From: Seminavis robusta
Taxonomy: Eukaryota > Bacillariophyta > Bacillariophyceae > Naviculales > Naviculaceae
Direction of reading: 5' to 3'
DNA length: 64,000 nucleotides
Assembly: GCA_903772945.1 (NCBI GenBank)
Contig: CAICTM010000105.1
Span: 1-64,000 of the forward strand
Shown here: in pieces, positions 10,401 through 21,084 of the stretch
How positions within the stretch are numbered: position 1 is the stretch's first letter
Layout: the number at the start of each line of letters is the position of its first letter
Notes under the pieces: generated by a model
The model's database searches: none
Told to the model about the DNA's origin: nothing
Seen by the model: the letters and a program-made list of their open reading frames with translations, nothing else
Translations under genes and position numbers: made by a program

Positions 10401-13057
10401 CAATCCAGGATTGCTCGGTACCATCCCTGATAGTATACGATTCTGGCAAGATTTCCTATTTAGCTTGATCCTGTCTGGAAATTCTCTACAGGGTACGCTT
10501 CCCACTATTGTCGGTCAGCTACGCCATGTTCGAGAGTTGTGGATCAACGACAACCAAATGACAGGCACCATACCAGAACAACTGGCGTTGCTATCGCAAT
10601 TGACTTCGTTGCAGATTCAAAACAATCAATTCACAGGGACACTGCCCTTATTGGTTCGGGAATACCCATACATTCAAGATGTGAACCTCGCGGGCAATCA
10701 ATTTGTTGGACCTTTGCCCACATTCTACATCGCCGGTGCAGCCACACAAGTACGACAGATTTTGCTTTCGAGCAACAACTTTAATGGCACAATACCCAGA
10801 GAGATAGGAGCACTGGGCAATCTGGAAGTGTTGCAACTGCACTCCAATCCGCTGGTGACGGGGACTGTACCGGAGGAGATTTGTGCCTTGCCAAAGCTAC
10901 AGCAACTCACCGTGGACTGCAACATTGTGGCTTGCACATGTCAGCAGTGCGAGTGTCCAACTGGAGGGGCCCCGCGTACGGCCGACCTGTTGTCGATATT
11001 GCCCGCTTACAGCGTTGGTGCCATCTCAGCCGATAGTTCCGGTCCACAAGCACAGGCATACAATTGGTTGATCGGGGATCCTGCCGTGACGACGTACACG
11101 AACGAGCAACAGCTGCAGAGGTTCGCCTTGGCCACAATGTTTTACTCCACCAGTCAACCTCCCGACTACAACTCGTGGGGTACCAGCACTGGTTGGCTCA
11201 CGACGGAGCAAGGCAATGAATGTTCCTGGGCGTCTACACCGTCTGTTTTGTATCGACTGGAAGATGCTTCGGCGGGATTGACAACCTGTCTGGAGAACGC
11301 GGCAGCCTACGACGCCTACCAAGCACTTCGGCTAGCCAACAACTCGTTGATTGGTACACTCCCAGATGAAATAGCACTGCTCTCCAATCTTCAACTGTTC
11401 CAAATTCATGAGAACGCTTTGTCCGGACCCATTCCTACATCCATTGGTGCGCTCACCGCCTTGACTGTGTTGGATATGGAAAAGTCAGGCTTGACGGGCA
11501 CGGTGCCTACTCAAATCATGGCGCTGTCTGCCCTCACCAAGGTCTATCTTGGCAGCAATGCGTTGAATGGCACAATTCCAGCGCAGATAGGAAGTTTGAC
11601 GGCCGTGGACACTCTGCAGCTCAACATCAACCAGTTGTCGGGGACCATCCCAGTGGAAATCGGGCAACTGGCTGCCAATCTACTCCGTTTGTACATGTCT
11701 GCCAACAAGCTATGGGGGCCATTACGGTTCGGACGGCTGACTTCCTTGGTGGAGTTGTATGTGGACGCAAACGCCCTAACGGGCTCTTTCGATGTGAATG
11801 GCGTACCCCTGACCACGGCACCTTCATTGGCGCATGTAGTACTGTCGAACAATGATTTGACGGGTTTGCTGCCGTCGGAACTGGGTTCCATGCCCGCTCT
11901 CCAAGTGTTACTGTTGGACGGCAATCGATTCGATGGGGCCATCCCTCCCGCGATCTCTGGTTCAGCAGCAACACTGCAATGGTTGCATTTGACAAACAAT
12001 CAGCTCACAGGAATGCTTCCGACCGAGCTTGGGCTCATGACTCAGCTGGTGGAGTTTCATGCAGGAGACAACCGCATTGTTGGATCGATCCCGACAGAGC
12101 TGGCGCAATGCTTCCAGCTGCAGTCTCTTGCTATCGAGACAAACCGTTTGTCCAATACAATTCCCCTTGAACTCTTCTTCATGCCTTCCCTGACCAAAGT
12201 CAAGATTGATCACAATGATCTCCGAGGCACTCTTGCGCCGGAGATTTCGTTGCTGTCGAATACGCTGACTTGGATGGATCTTTCGTGGAATGCAATGAGC
12301 GGCTCCATTCCACTGGAACTTTCGTTGCTCACGAACCTTGAGTGGGTCTACCTTGAACGCAACGTAAGTTGATCGAGTGTGCATTGCCGTCATCTTTGCC
12401 TGGCGAGTGCGGCCGACTCGACTCATCTAACATCACTGTGATATTGTTTTCAGAACATGAACAAGGCGATACCATCGGAGCTCGGGCTGTTGCCAAAGCT
12501 GAAGGAACTTTCGCTTTACGGTATGCAGCTGACGGGTTCTATTCCTTCAGAGCTAGGATTGTTGGGTGCCTCCATTACAGGTATTTATCTCCATGAGAAT
12601 TATTTATCAGGTAGGTGCATCAGAGAAATGAAAAGACAAACCTTTGCGTGGTCTTATCATGCGTGCTAATAACGTCGATGAACTGCTCCGTTATTTCCCA
12701 CCAGGAATGATCCCCAGTGAGCTTGGACTTCTCACCAAACTTGAGAGCATTTGGTTGCATGTGCTAGCCTTGACTGGTACCGTTCCAGCGGAGCTTTGCG
12801 CCCTGAAAACCAATGGGACTCTCAAGACCCTTGCTGTGGACTGTAACCAAATCACTTGCTCCTGTCAGTGCAGTTGCCCCACAGAAGGTGGCGATGCTCC
12901 CAGGAACAATCCCACGCTGGCTTCTCTTGCCGAGTCCTTTCAAATACAAGATCCAGCCTTTCGTAACCCGCCCAAGGACGCGCCGCCTTCACCAGCGGCT
13001 ACGGTTGCCGGAGTCAGTGACAGCAGCAGTCTGAGCGGGTTGTTTAGTCATTCTTAG
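7462..13057 (+). CDS. LRR single-pass membrane protein with N-terminal WW domain
   Basis: Exons 7462-10284, 10378-12363, 12454-12610 and 12705-13057; introns of 93, 90 and 94 nt are all GT-AG. Predicted length 1772 aa. Residues 25-57 form a WW domain (W28, aromatic YYYY 39-42, W52, P55), a module that binds proline-rich ligands. An Asn/Ser/acid-rich stretch and a charged coiled-coil-like helix (residues about 320-365) follow, then a membrane segment at about 376-398. Outside lie a cap module (LPDYTETAL ... FALMTLYVATGG), a Thr/Asn-rich stalk (about 514-866), plant-type LRRs, a Cys cap (VDCNIVACTC), a second cap (GPQAQAYNWL ... FALATMFYST), more LRRs and a final Cys cap (VDCNQITCSCQCSC). There is no kinase. 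Likely a surface receptor or adhesion protein whose WW domain recruits cytoplasmic partners. Start chosen as the first ATG with the WW domain intact. Confidence 0.9.
9001..10068 (+). repeat. Degenerate coding minisatellite, Thr/Asn-rich stalk
   Basis: A run of imperfect repeats. The second half has units of about 30-36 bp encoding variants of TNNSTTVAPTT; the first half is looser (TTINPLGTITPST). The NST/NNT sequons and Thr density predict heavy N- and O-glycosylation, i.e. a mucin-like spacer between cap and LRRs. The composition also leaves the opposite strand open for over 1 kb, which is not a gene. Confidence 0.85.
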
Positions 13058-13150
13058 CTACAGAAACTAGCGACTGGCTACACCCTTTTGGATCACAGCT
13101 CAGTGTTGGTTGGGTGAGATTATGAATGCTATTAATAGGGCTTGGTGGAT

Positions 13151-13834
13151 TCAATGAATGCAAACCTTGCTGCAAACCTTGTATGGCATTATGGCATCAA
13201 ACCAAACCGCGATCTTGTAGCAGGTGAATGCAATGAATGGAGCCCCAACCACATCCACGGTATAGTGGGCATGTTGCAAGAGAACACCCGTTGCCACCAG
13301 CAAAGTGGATAAGAGTAGGACGTTTCTGCGCCATCCTCTCGCATTGAGGCACATCAAGGTCGTTGTGGCAGTGTGCCCCGAGAAGAATAGATCCTTGGTG
13401 TAGTCCGTGCTGGTGTGGAAGAGAAGCCGCAAGACGGGGTCGCCAAGGGGGATGACTTTGGGCGGAGCTTCCAAGGGTGTCAAGAGGAGTGTGATGGCTC
13501 GAATGGAAATGACGAGAAAGAGGGAGTGGTTACCAGCGAGGAGAGCTCTGGGTCGAAAGAGTTGATCCGAAAAGTAGAGCCCCATGGAGGAATAGAGGAC
13601 CAGAGAGATGGCAACACTATTGTCAATGGGATCAAACAATGCCAGTACTGGGTCAAACAATACCGCACCGTGGCGGTTTGCCACAAACACGAACACTTCG
13701 GCAAAGCAGTAATTTGCAATCACCAGAGTGACCACCGAGATGACGAGATACCAACGTCGCCACGGAACTTGCCAAAAGCCGGACCAACTCATCTCATTGT
13801 TATTCTGCTGGCACCATTTCCGTTTTTCGTCCAT
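13151..13834 (-). CDS. PAP2-type phosphatase/sphingomyelin-synthase-like membrane enzyme
   Basis: 227 aa from ATG 13832-13834, with about five hydrophobic segments. The C-terminal half carries the motifs of the PAP2_C/sphingomyelin synthase group: SGHT at residues 152-155 and HYTVD with H190 and D194. In that family the two His and the Asp form the catalytic triad that transfers or hydrolyses phospho-head groups on lipids. The N-terminal motifs are weak, so the substrate (ceramide, phosphatidylcholine or another lipid phosphate) cannot be told. The frame stays open to about 14098 with in-frame ATGs further upstream (e.g. 13930), so the start is uncertain. The region just upstream (from 14057) was copied by the neighbouring segmental duplication. 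Confidence 0.8.
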   Translation of the reverse strand: MDEKRKWCQQNNNEMSWSGFWQVPWRRWYLVISVVTLVIANYCFAEVFVFVANRHGAVLFDPVLALFDPIDNSVAISLVLYSSMGLYFSDQLFRPRALLAGNHSLFLVISIRAITLLLTPLEAPPKVIPLGDPVLRLLFHTSTDYTKDLFFSGHTATTTLMCLNARGWRRNVLLLSTLLVATGVLLQHAHYTVDVVGAPFIAFTCYKIAVWFDAIMPYKVCSKVCIH

Positions 13835-14689
13835 TTCGGATGGCCTGGACAGCCTGATGTCTGCGTTCTTGATGAACCTGACCACACTTGCTAAGACACG
13901 CCGTTGGTTGGGGTTGGCCTTTTGTTGCATCTCGGTGGCATTGTTTTGCTGGATTGCCTCCCAAACAGGAAACTTTATGTGCCACCCGCACGGCCTCTGG
14001 CAGCCACATGGCTTGATATGGCATCCATTGACTGGAGTAGTATCGGTTTTGATGTTTATGTATTGGAGAGACGTCGAGGATTCCTCCTTGCCTCGCACCG
14101 ATGCCTCTTCCCCGGCTCAGGACACAGATACTTCCGACCCTACTACCGATCTATCCCTGAGCACCGATACCGATTCTTCCTTGAAGGACGAAACGTCGCT
14201 CAAAGACAGTCCTCGTGCTTCCGACGGTCATTGAGTATCGGATGGCAACTCGGTTACTGTAACAGTATAGCTAACAAGTGCATCGATAGTGTCCACCACA
14301 TTCATGCGCGAAACACCGTTTGGGCGGGTATATTCAGATTGCTGAAGGGCCCGGTCAACGACTTTCAACGCTACCATCACCACAGGAAGACACTGTAGTG
14401 GACCTGTACCGTAGCAAGGGGGCCACAGAAAAGACACATTGGACGCACTCCTTCGTAAGCTTGAAGCATAGAACAACGCTGTAAGTTCGTAGAAAAGTAG
14501 ATAGATTGCCATTACACGCAGAGCGTGCCATGTAGATTGAGGAAGCTCATGAAACGGGGAAAATTCTACCTACTAGTACTCTAAACCCCCTTTAGACTGC
14601 AGGTACAGAGGAACTGGAAGGAGAGCTGTGTTCCATGCGCAAATAGTTGGGAGCGGGAACACACCCATGAAGGGTACTCACTACCTCTA

Positions 14690-15012
14690 GAGCTGGCTAC
14701 TGTCCCTTGGAAGAATCAAATCCACACAAGAGCACCCACAACCACACCGCATCTCTGCGCAGTCAAAAGACAAACCAAACAGCCCTGTGGATGCTTTCAC
14801 AAAGCTTCCTACACAATTGCCATTGAAGGTACAGAGATTCCCAGGGACAGACCCATGCAGTGAGCAGAGGATTCCCACCCAGAGATATTGTGTGGGTAGA
14901 CTCTGAGGATAGCTCATGGTGGATGGTGCTGGATAATGAGTTGTCCCTGAGATGCAGCTCTTGCAGACCTGTCAAGAGTCCAAGCTTTATGTTGGAATCA
15001 ATCCTGAGAAAT
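14690..15012 (-). pseudogene. LRR gene relic, 3' end only (copy A)
   Basis: The minus strand reads GLQELHLRDNSLS and then, after a frame change, GSVPGNLCTFNGNC and LSFDCAEMRCGCGCSC. This is the last LRR and Cys cap of an LRR gene. It resembles the end of the gene at 25300-27528 (LSFDCTDILCGCECYC). No upstream part remains. It lies directly 3' of the intact LRR gene at 15046-17046. Confidence 0.7.
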
Positions 15013-15045
15013 AGTTATCACTCAAGTGTGAGCCAGAGGCTATGC

Positions 15046-17046
15046 TCAACAGGGACAGTCACAACCACAAAGAGTTTCTGAACAATCAAATTTGAGCTTG
15101 TTGATGCTGCACAGAGCATCTGGGATTGTCCCAGTGACTCGTGTCCCTTGGATTTGCAATACAGACAAACTGCTGTTTAGAGTTGAAAACTCTGAAGGAA
15201 GTGACCCCGTAAGGTCTGCATTGTTGTGGAGGTTCAGTTTGGCCAGCTTGGGAAGCAATGCTAGCTCCGACGGGATGGCTCCGTGAAATCGATTGTTGGG
15301 AAGGAAGAGCCGTGTTAGGTGCGTCAAAGTACCCAGCTCCGAGGGCAGCTCTTCCATGAACTGGTTCTCAGCAACATCAATAAAGGTTAAATTGGAACAT
15401 TGCATCAGGGAGGATAGAATTGTACCATGTAGGTTGTTGCCTGGGGTGGTGAATACATGGAGATTGGAAAGCTTAGTGCCAATATTCCCTGGTATGGTTC
15501 CCTCGAACTTGTTGTATCCCATCTTGAGCTGTTCTAGCTTGGACAGAGCCAGTAGTTGGCTTGGAAAGCTTCCTGAGAGCTGATTTCTCATAACGGCCAA
15601 GTACTGCAATGAATTTGAGAGCAGGGCCAACTCGGTTGGCAGTGTCCCTGAGAAGTGTGCGAGTCCCAAATCCAACTCTCTCAGATTGGTCAGTTGCCCA
15701 ATTTGAGAGAAAATGGTCCCATTCAATGGACTGTCACGTCCTCTCAGATCAATACCTCCCAGATGGATACCCTCCAATGTTGTTAGTAGACCAAGCTCTG
15801 GTGGCAGCTGACCTGCTAAATTGTTCCCTTCCAAGTCAAGGGACACGTAAGCGGAGTCATTACTTCTGCAGGTGGAGAACCCATTGATGTGTGCTAGTGA
15901 CCACCAACTACACTCATGATGAGAACTCAGCCATGGTTCATACGGATGGGCCTGCTGTTGGGCTCCTTGGGGCGCAGAACTTGGCGTGGACTTGTTGGCT
16001 GGTGCAGTTCCATACCATGCCAAGCTTTCTTCTGGACGAAAGTAGTCATCTGGGCTTGGACTAGTCCCATTCTTGGGATTGCTGAGCAATCTGATTTGAG
16101 AGGTCCAGTTGTGTCCATTGGTGCTGTAGAAAAAGGTGGCAAGAGCAAATCTTTGTTTGATCCGGTCCTCTGAATAGGAAGTCAGATTTGCTAGTACATC
16201 ATCCAAAAGCCATTGGTATGCTCGGGATTGAGGTGATCCTGGATTCTGGAGAGCTTGAAGAGTGTCTGGATCCTCCTCCAAGAAGGAAAAGCGTAAACCG
16301 GCTTCAGCAGTGGAGTTGACCGCAGTCGAAGGGCTCGGTGTTGGCACTTGCAGTGAAAGCGCCATTGGTTCCTTTCTCTGGACTAGAACAGTCAGTGTGA
16401 TCACAATGGTGGCAATAAGGAGTAAGGTTCCAAAAAGCACAAGAATCTTGAATTCCTTGGTCTCTTGCTGCCGTCTCCGTGCTGCTTGTTGCGCAGCATC
16501 AAGATTGTGGGCTTGGGGTAGTTGGTGGTGAGGAAGAGCTTCCTCTACTGGATTGGCCACAGCCAAGCCATTATCATCGAGACCTGGAGCTGTTGCATTA
16601 TCGGCTTCTGTTGGAAGGTCGTTTTCCTCGCCATTGGTGCTACCAGTACCGGTAGGTGCCATTGCGTAGGCACCCGGAATAAGATTTGTTCCCGGATTTG
16701 GTGGTTCCGTGAGTGTTCGTCCTTGTTGCTGTTGTTGTGAAGTTGGTTCTTTAGTGTTTGCTTTTAGCTGGCTTGTTTGGTCTAATGGCGCAGCCTTTGT
16801 GGTGACCGTGTCAGCTTTCATGTTTTTGGCTGCTTGGACTTCTTTTCCCTGCTCCATGGGTAGCCTGGGACTTTCGAGCTGTCCATCATCTTCCGCGGCT
16901 GTTTGCGCCGACTCTTCCTCGGAACCTCCTTCCCCCACTACTGCCAAGGTATTCCACCTGTCGCGCTGAGCCTCCAGGTCAGCTATGTCAGCTAGATTGA
17001 AACCCTCTTCCTTATCATCTTCGTTCCCTTGGGTGGCCTTTGGCAT
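15046..17046 (-). CDS. LRR single-pass membrane protein (tandem copy A)
   Basis: Single exon, 666 aa. The start is set at ATG 17044-17046 (MPKATQGNEDD) because the duplicate gene begins MQQATQGKEDD at the same place. The cytoplasmic part (1-199) is acidic and Gln-rich and contains PGAYAMAPTG (124-133) and GLAVANPVEE (160-169), followed by LPQAHNLD and a basic QQAARRRQQ stretch. The membrane segment is at about 200-222. The ectodomain has a cap (SPQSRAYQWL, FALATFFYST, HECSWW), about eight plant-type LRRs, and a Cys cap (FDCSETLCGCDCPC) at the extreme C-terminus. There is no kinase. A surface receptor-like role is inferred. It is closely similar to the gene at 19111-21084. Confidence 0.92.
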   Translation of the reverse strand: MPKATQGNEDDKEEGFNLADIADLEAQRDRWNTLAVVGEGGSEEESAQTAAEDDGQLESPRLPMEQGKEVQAAKNMKADTVTTKAAPLDQTSQLKANTKEPTSQQQQQGRTLTEPPNPGTNLIPGAYAMAPTGTGSTNGEENDLPTEADNATAPGLDDNGLAVANPVEEALPHHQLPQAHNLDAAQQAARRRQQETKEFKILVLFGTLLLIATIVITLTVLVQRKEPMALSLQVPTPSPSTAVNSTAEAGLRFSFLEEDPDTLQALQNPGSPQSRAYQWLLDDVLANLTSYSEDRIKQRFALATFFYSTNGHNWTSQIRLLSNPKNGTSPSPDDYFRPEESLAWYGTAPANKSTPSSAPQGAQQQAHPYEPWLSSHHECSWWSLAHINGFSTCRSNDSAYVSLDLEGNNLAGQLPPELGLLTTLEGIHLGGIDLRGRDSPLNGTIFSQIGQLTNLRELDLGLAHFSGTLPTELALLSNSLQYLAVMRNQLSGSFPSQLLALSKLEQLKMGYNKFEGTIPGNIGTKLSNLHVFTTPGNNLHGTILSSLMQCSNLTFIDVAENQFMEELPSELGTLTHLTRLFLPNNRFHGAIPSELALLPKLAKLNLHNNADLTGSLPSEFSTLNSSLSVLQIQGTRVTGTIPDALCSINKLKFDCSETLCGCDCPC

Positions 17047-18383
17047 TCTGCCTCCTTTACAAAATAATGTGTAGACTCGAGATAAGTCCAATCGATTACT
17101 GGAACAAGCTATCTAGACTATTAGAGCCAGATGAAAGGTCAACAGGTTGCTGTTTGCTGGTGTTGTGGTCCGTGGCGGTACGGACTGTCGCTCGACATCT
17201 ACCAGGTACTCGACTCACACTCAGAGAACTCTCGTGCCAAAACTGAGAATCGAATGGATCATGATGATCGAAATTATCATGAGCTATAGCTTTATCATGA
17301 TGGTTTGTGAACTTCAGTGTGAAGTCAAAACGAGGTTCGACTGTACTAGTACTCGTACTCGTATTAGTACCTCGTACCTTTATGCATACATACATGTACT
17401 GGTCGCCATTGGCCAATGGTCAATGGCGAGATAGTAAAAGAATGCTCCTAAAAGTGGTCATAAGAACTCTAATAAATCCATTAAAACCGAATTTGACTCG
17501 TGAACTGTCAACCGGTTCCTCATCTGGCTCCTTCTCCTTCTATGGAATTCGCTGTATGCTCAATGTGTTCCGAGTTTCCAATAAAACGTCTAATCTACTA
17601 GTACAATGTCATCAGAAGCTAAAAGAATTTGTAACGATAGGCTTGCGAGCTTTGTGTGTCTCATTATTAGCTGTCTCATTTACGATTTACGATCTTTGAT
17701 AAATATACCGGTACATGTAGGCTTCGGCATGTCAGCTATGGTTGAATGAGAATTATTCAATCCATCGAATGATTGATCATTCGCAAGCATGTAAGCTAAC
17801 ATTCAGAGCATAAGCCGTTGAGGCTGGCAATATACACTGTACCCGCGCACAGTTTGCTATCCCCACCTCAGTTATGTCATAGTTTTCAAGATTCTTATCA
17901 GCTACTGTGTCTTCGCTTGGTTGATCTATCGCCCCGGTGTGCTGCAAGCTATTAATAGCCAGCTAGCCAGCCAGCTACTGGCAGTGCAAAGGGATTCCGT
18001 CGAGACTTCGCAAAGGTCTTCCCGGCTTTCCCTCTCTTTGGGCTAAATGCCATGATTCGACCTTTCCTCGCGCCATCTACCGTATGTCATGGTCATGCAT
18101 CGGTCCTTGAACAATCCCAGACTCCCAAAACGGCCGGCCCATTGGTAAGCTGGCTCTCCAGGATGGCCGCCCAAAAAGAGGAGATTCAAGTACTCAAAGA
18201 TAACCGTCTTTCTGGTGTACTACCGTAGTACATGCATCCATTGTAATTTTTGTGGTAAAGACGCATGTTTGCAGTTCTAGATTGTTACACTTATACACTT
18301 ATTATGCACTGTTGTTTGTAGATCCGGACCGAGTGTACTACCCATTCATAAGGGGCTCCAAGTCACTGACTTTGTTTCTATCT
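17047..18383. other. 5' flank of LRR copy A, up to the duplication junction
   Basis: No gene seen. The right half aligns with 21660-22167 upstream of LRR copy B (shared ttgaatgattgat, gagactggcaat/gaggctggcaat, tgtagatc). It presumably contains the promoter of the leftward LRR gene. No TATA box or known motif could be fixed. Confidence 0.55.
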
Positions 18384-18559
18384 TATGTATTGGAGAGACG
18401 TCGAGGATTCCTCCTTGCCTCGCACCGATACCTCTTCCCCGGCTAACGACACGGATACTTCCGACCCTACTTCCGATATACTTCCTGTACAAAGGAAATG
18501 GAAGGAGCTGTGTGCCTTGCAGATACTGGAGAGCGGGAACACACCCATGAAAAGGTACT

Positions 18560-19083
18560 CACCAACTAGCTGGCTAGTGTCCCTTGGAAGAGTCCATTCA
18601 AGAGCACCCTCAACCACACAGCATCTCTGTCCATTCAAAAGAAAAACCAAGCGGCCCTGTTCATGCCTTCACAAAGCTTCCTACACAAGTACCATTGAGG
18701 GTACAGAGATTTACAGGGGCAGACCCAGCGAGCAGAGATTTCCCATCCAGAGAATGTGTGGGCAGACTCTAAGGATATCGCTCAAATCAAGGGTGCGATT
18801 CTTAAAGTTCGTGAGTAGGCCAAGTTCACTGGGTAGCTGGCCTGAGTTGGTTGGTTGCCTTCTGCTTGAATCTGTTTCAGAGCTCTGGCCAGACCGAGCT
18901 CCATTGGTAGAGTGTCTTCCAGCAGATTGCCATGTCAGATTTGCATTCTTCCCCAGTTCACTTGGGACCCCACCTGTGAATCTATTACGATTCAGTCTGA
19001 GAAACTCCAATGACTCTACCTTGAGACCGCAAGTGTTCCTTTTCATTTCAAAGGTTGTAATCAACACCTCGAGGCAGCCATGA
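18560..19083 (-). pseudogene. LRR gene relic, 3' part (copy B)
   Basis: Minus-strand homologue of the relic at 14690-15012, but longer. It still shows LEFLRLNRNRFTGGVPSELG and GQLPSELGLLTNF, then the altered last LRR and Cys-cap region (shared ggtacagagatt and aagcttcctacaca with copy A). It contains in-frame stops and a disturbed middle part. Retention of more LRRs here than in copy A means A lost sequence after the duplication. Confidence 0.7.
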
Positions 19084-19110
19084 GTCTAGGTTGTGAGCCA
19101 GAAGCTGTGT

Positions 19111-21084
19111 TCAACAGGGACAATCACAACCACAAAGAGTTTCTGAACAATCAAATCTGAGCTTGTTGATGCTGCACAGAGCATCCGGGATTGTCCCAGT
19201 GACTCTTGTCCCTTGAATTTGCAATACAGACAAGCTGCCATTTAGAGCTGAAAACTCTGGCGGCAGCGGCCCTGTGACGTTTGCATTGTTGTGGAGGTTC
19301 AGTTTGGCCAGCTTGGGAAGCAATGCTAGCTCCGACGGGATTGTTCCTCGAAATTGATTGTTGGGTAGAAAGAGCCGTGTTAGGCGCGTCAAGGCACCCA
19401 ACTCCGAGGGCAGCTCTTCCATGAACTGGTTCTCTGCAACATCAATAAAGGTCAAATTGGAACAGTGCAACAGGGAGGATAGAATTGTACCTTGTAGGCC
19501 GCCACCTGGGGTGGTGAATACATGGAGATTGGAAAGCTTGGTGCCAATGTCCCCTGGTATAGTTCCCTCGAACTTGTTGTATCCCATCTTGAGCTGTTCT
19601 AGCTTGGACAGAGCCAGTAGTTGGCTTGGAAAGCTTCCTGAGAGCTGATTTCTCATAATGGCCAAGTACTGCAATGAATTTGAGAGCAATGCCAACTCGG
19701 TTGGAAGTGTCCCTGAGAACTCTGCTAGTCCCAAATCCAACTCTTTGAGATTGGTCAGTTGCCCAATTTGAGAGATGATAGTCCCGTTCAATTGACTGTC
19801 GCGTCCCAGATAGAGACCCTCCAATGTTGTGAGTAGACCAAGCTCTGGTGGCAGCTGACCTGCTAAATTGTTCCCTTCCAAATCAAGGGACACGTAGGAG
19901 GTGTCATTTCTGCAAGTGTCGAACCCATTGATGTGTGCTAGCGACCACCAACTACACTCATGATGAGAACTGAGCCATGGTTTATACGGATATGCCTGCT
20001 GTTGATCAGGTTCATTGGCTCCTTGGGGTGAAGAGTTTGGCGTGGTCTTGTTGTTGGCTGGTGTGGTTCCATAGTGTACCAAGCTTTCGTCTGGACGAAA
20101 GTAGTCATCTGGGTTTGGACTACTAGTCCCATTGGGGATGCTGAGCAATCTGATTTGAGAGGTCCAGTTGTTTCCGTTGGTGCTGTAAAAAAAGGTGGCA
20201 AGAGCAAATCTTTGTTTGATCCGGTCCTCTGAGTATAGCATGGTTGAATTTAAATTTGTTTGTAGATCATCCAATAGCCACTTGTATGCTTGGGATTGAG
20301 GTGATGCTGGATTCTGGAGAGCTTGAAAAGTGTCGGGACCCAAGAAGGAAAAGCGTAAACCGGCGTCAGCTGCAGCTGAGGGACTCGGTGTTGGCACTGG
20401 CAGTGACGGAGCCATTGGTTCCTTTCTCTGGACGAGAGCAGTCAGTGTGACCACAACCATGACAATAAGGAGCAAGGTTCCTGAAAGCACCAGAATCTTG
20501 AATTTCTTGGTCTCTTGCTGCCTTCTCTGTGATGCTTGTTGCACCGCATCAAGATTGTGGGCTTGGGGTAGTTGGTGGAGAGGAAGAGCTTCCTCCTCTA
20601 CTGGATTGGCCACAGCCAAGCCATTATCATCTGGAGCCTGAGATGTTGCATTAATAGCGGCTTCTGCTGGAAGGCCCGTTTGAGCGTCGTTTTCCTCGAC
20701 ATCGGTACTGCCGGTAGGTGCCATGGCATAGGCACCCGGATGGCTAGTTTCCGGATTTGGTTGTTCCGTGGCTGTTCCTCCTTGATGGGAAGATGGGTCG
20801 TCCTTATTTGTCTTTTGCTGGCTTGGTTGGTCTGACGATGATACAGCCTTGGTGGTGTCAGCTTTCATGTTTTTGGCTTCTGCTTCTTCTTCTTCTTCTT
20901 CTTTTCCCTGCTCCATGGAGGGACTTTTCTGATGCGTTTCTTCGGCGGTTATTATTTGTGCCGACTCTTCCTGTTCGGGACATCCTTCACCCACGGTATT
21001 CAACCTGTCCAGCTGAGCCTCCAGGTCAGCCAGTGTGAAACTCCCTTCCATATCATCTTCTTTCCCTTGGGTAGCCTGTTGCAT
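19111..21084 (-). CDS. LRR single-pass membrane protein (tandem copy B)
   Basis: Single exon, 657 aa, ATG 21082-21084 (MQQATQGKEDD). Same architecture as copy A: acidic cytoplasmic region with PGAYAMAPTG and GLAVANPVEEE, basic juxtamembrane segment, one membrane helix (KILVLSGTLLLIVMVVV...), cap (SPQSQAYKWL, FALATFFYST, HECSWW), LRRs and a C-terminal Cys cap (FDCSETLCGCDCPC). The two proteins differ mostly by small indels in the cytoplasmic linker and in the stretch before the first LRR, while the LRR solenoid is nearly the same. This indicates a recent duplication with both copies kept open, probably under selection. Confidence 0.92.
   Translation of the reverse strand: MQQATQGKEDDMEGSFTLADLEAQLDRLNTVGEGCPEQEESAQIITAEETHQKSPSMEQGKEEEEEEAEAKNMKADTTKAVSSSDQPSQQKTNKDDPSSHQGGTATEQPNPETSHPGAYAMAPTGSTDVEENDAQTGLPAEAAINATSQAPDDNGLAVANPVEEEALPLHQLPQAHNLDAVQQASQRRQQETKKFKILVLSGTLLLIVMVVVTLTALVQRKEPMAPSLPVPTPSPSAAADAGLRFSFLGPDTFQALQNPASPQSQAYKWLLDDLQTNLNSTMLYSEDRIKQRFALATFFYSTNGNNWTSQIRLLSIPNGTSSPNPDDYFRPDESLVHYGTTPANNKTTPNSSPQGANEPDQQQAYPYKPWLSSHHECSWWSLAHINGFDTCRNDTSYVSLDLEGNNLAGQLPPELGLLTTLEGLYLGRDSQLNGTIISQIGQLTNLKELDLGLAEFSGTLPTELALLSNSLQYLAIMRNQLSGSFPSQLLALSKLEQLKMGYNKFEGTIPGDIGTKLSNLHVFTTPGGGLQGTILSSLLHCSNLTFIDVAENQFMEELPSELGALTRLTRLFLPNNQFRGTIPSELALLPKLAKLNLHNNANVTGPLPPEFSALNGSLSVLQIQGTRVTGTIPDALCSINKLRFDCSETLCGCDCPC

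Larger units (their letters stand above)
14057..18383. repeat. Tandem segmental duplication, copy A
   Basis: Copy A begins with ttatgtattggagagacg just upstream of the PAP2 gene. It contains an LRR relic, an LRR membrane gene and its 5' flank, and ends with gtcactgactttgtttct. Copy B repeats this order from 18384. The flanks as well as the genes are alike (for example accgagtgtactacccattc in A and gccgagtgtactacccattc in B), so this is a block duplication and not gene conversion of the coding part alone. Confidence 0.85.

Noticed and set aside
11026-12426. Several minus-strand frames of 98-154 codons
   Set aside because: Shadows of the LRR exon of the WW-LRR gene.
13728-14234. Plus-strand frame ending in a Ser/Asp-rich tail, copied at 18385
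   Set aside because: Antisense to the PAP2 gene; the repeated tail is explained by the segmental duplication of the PAP2 5' flank.
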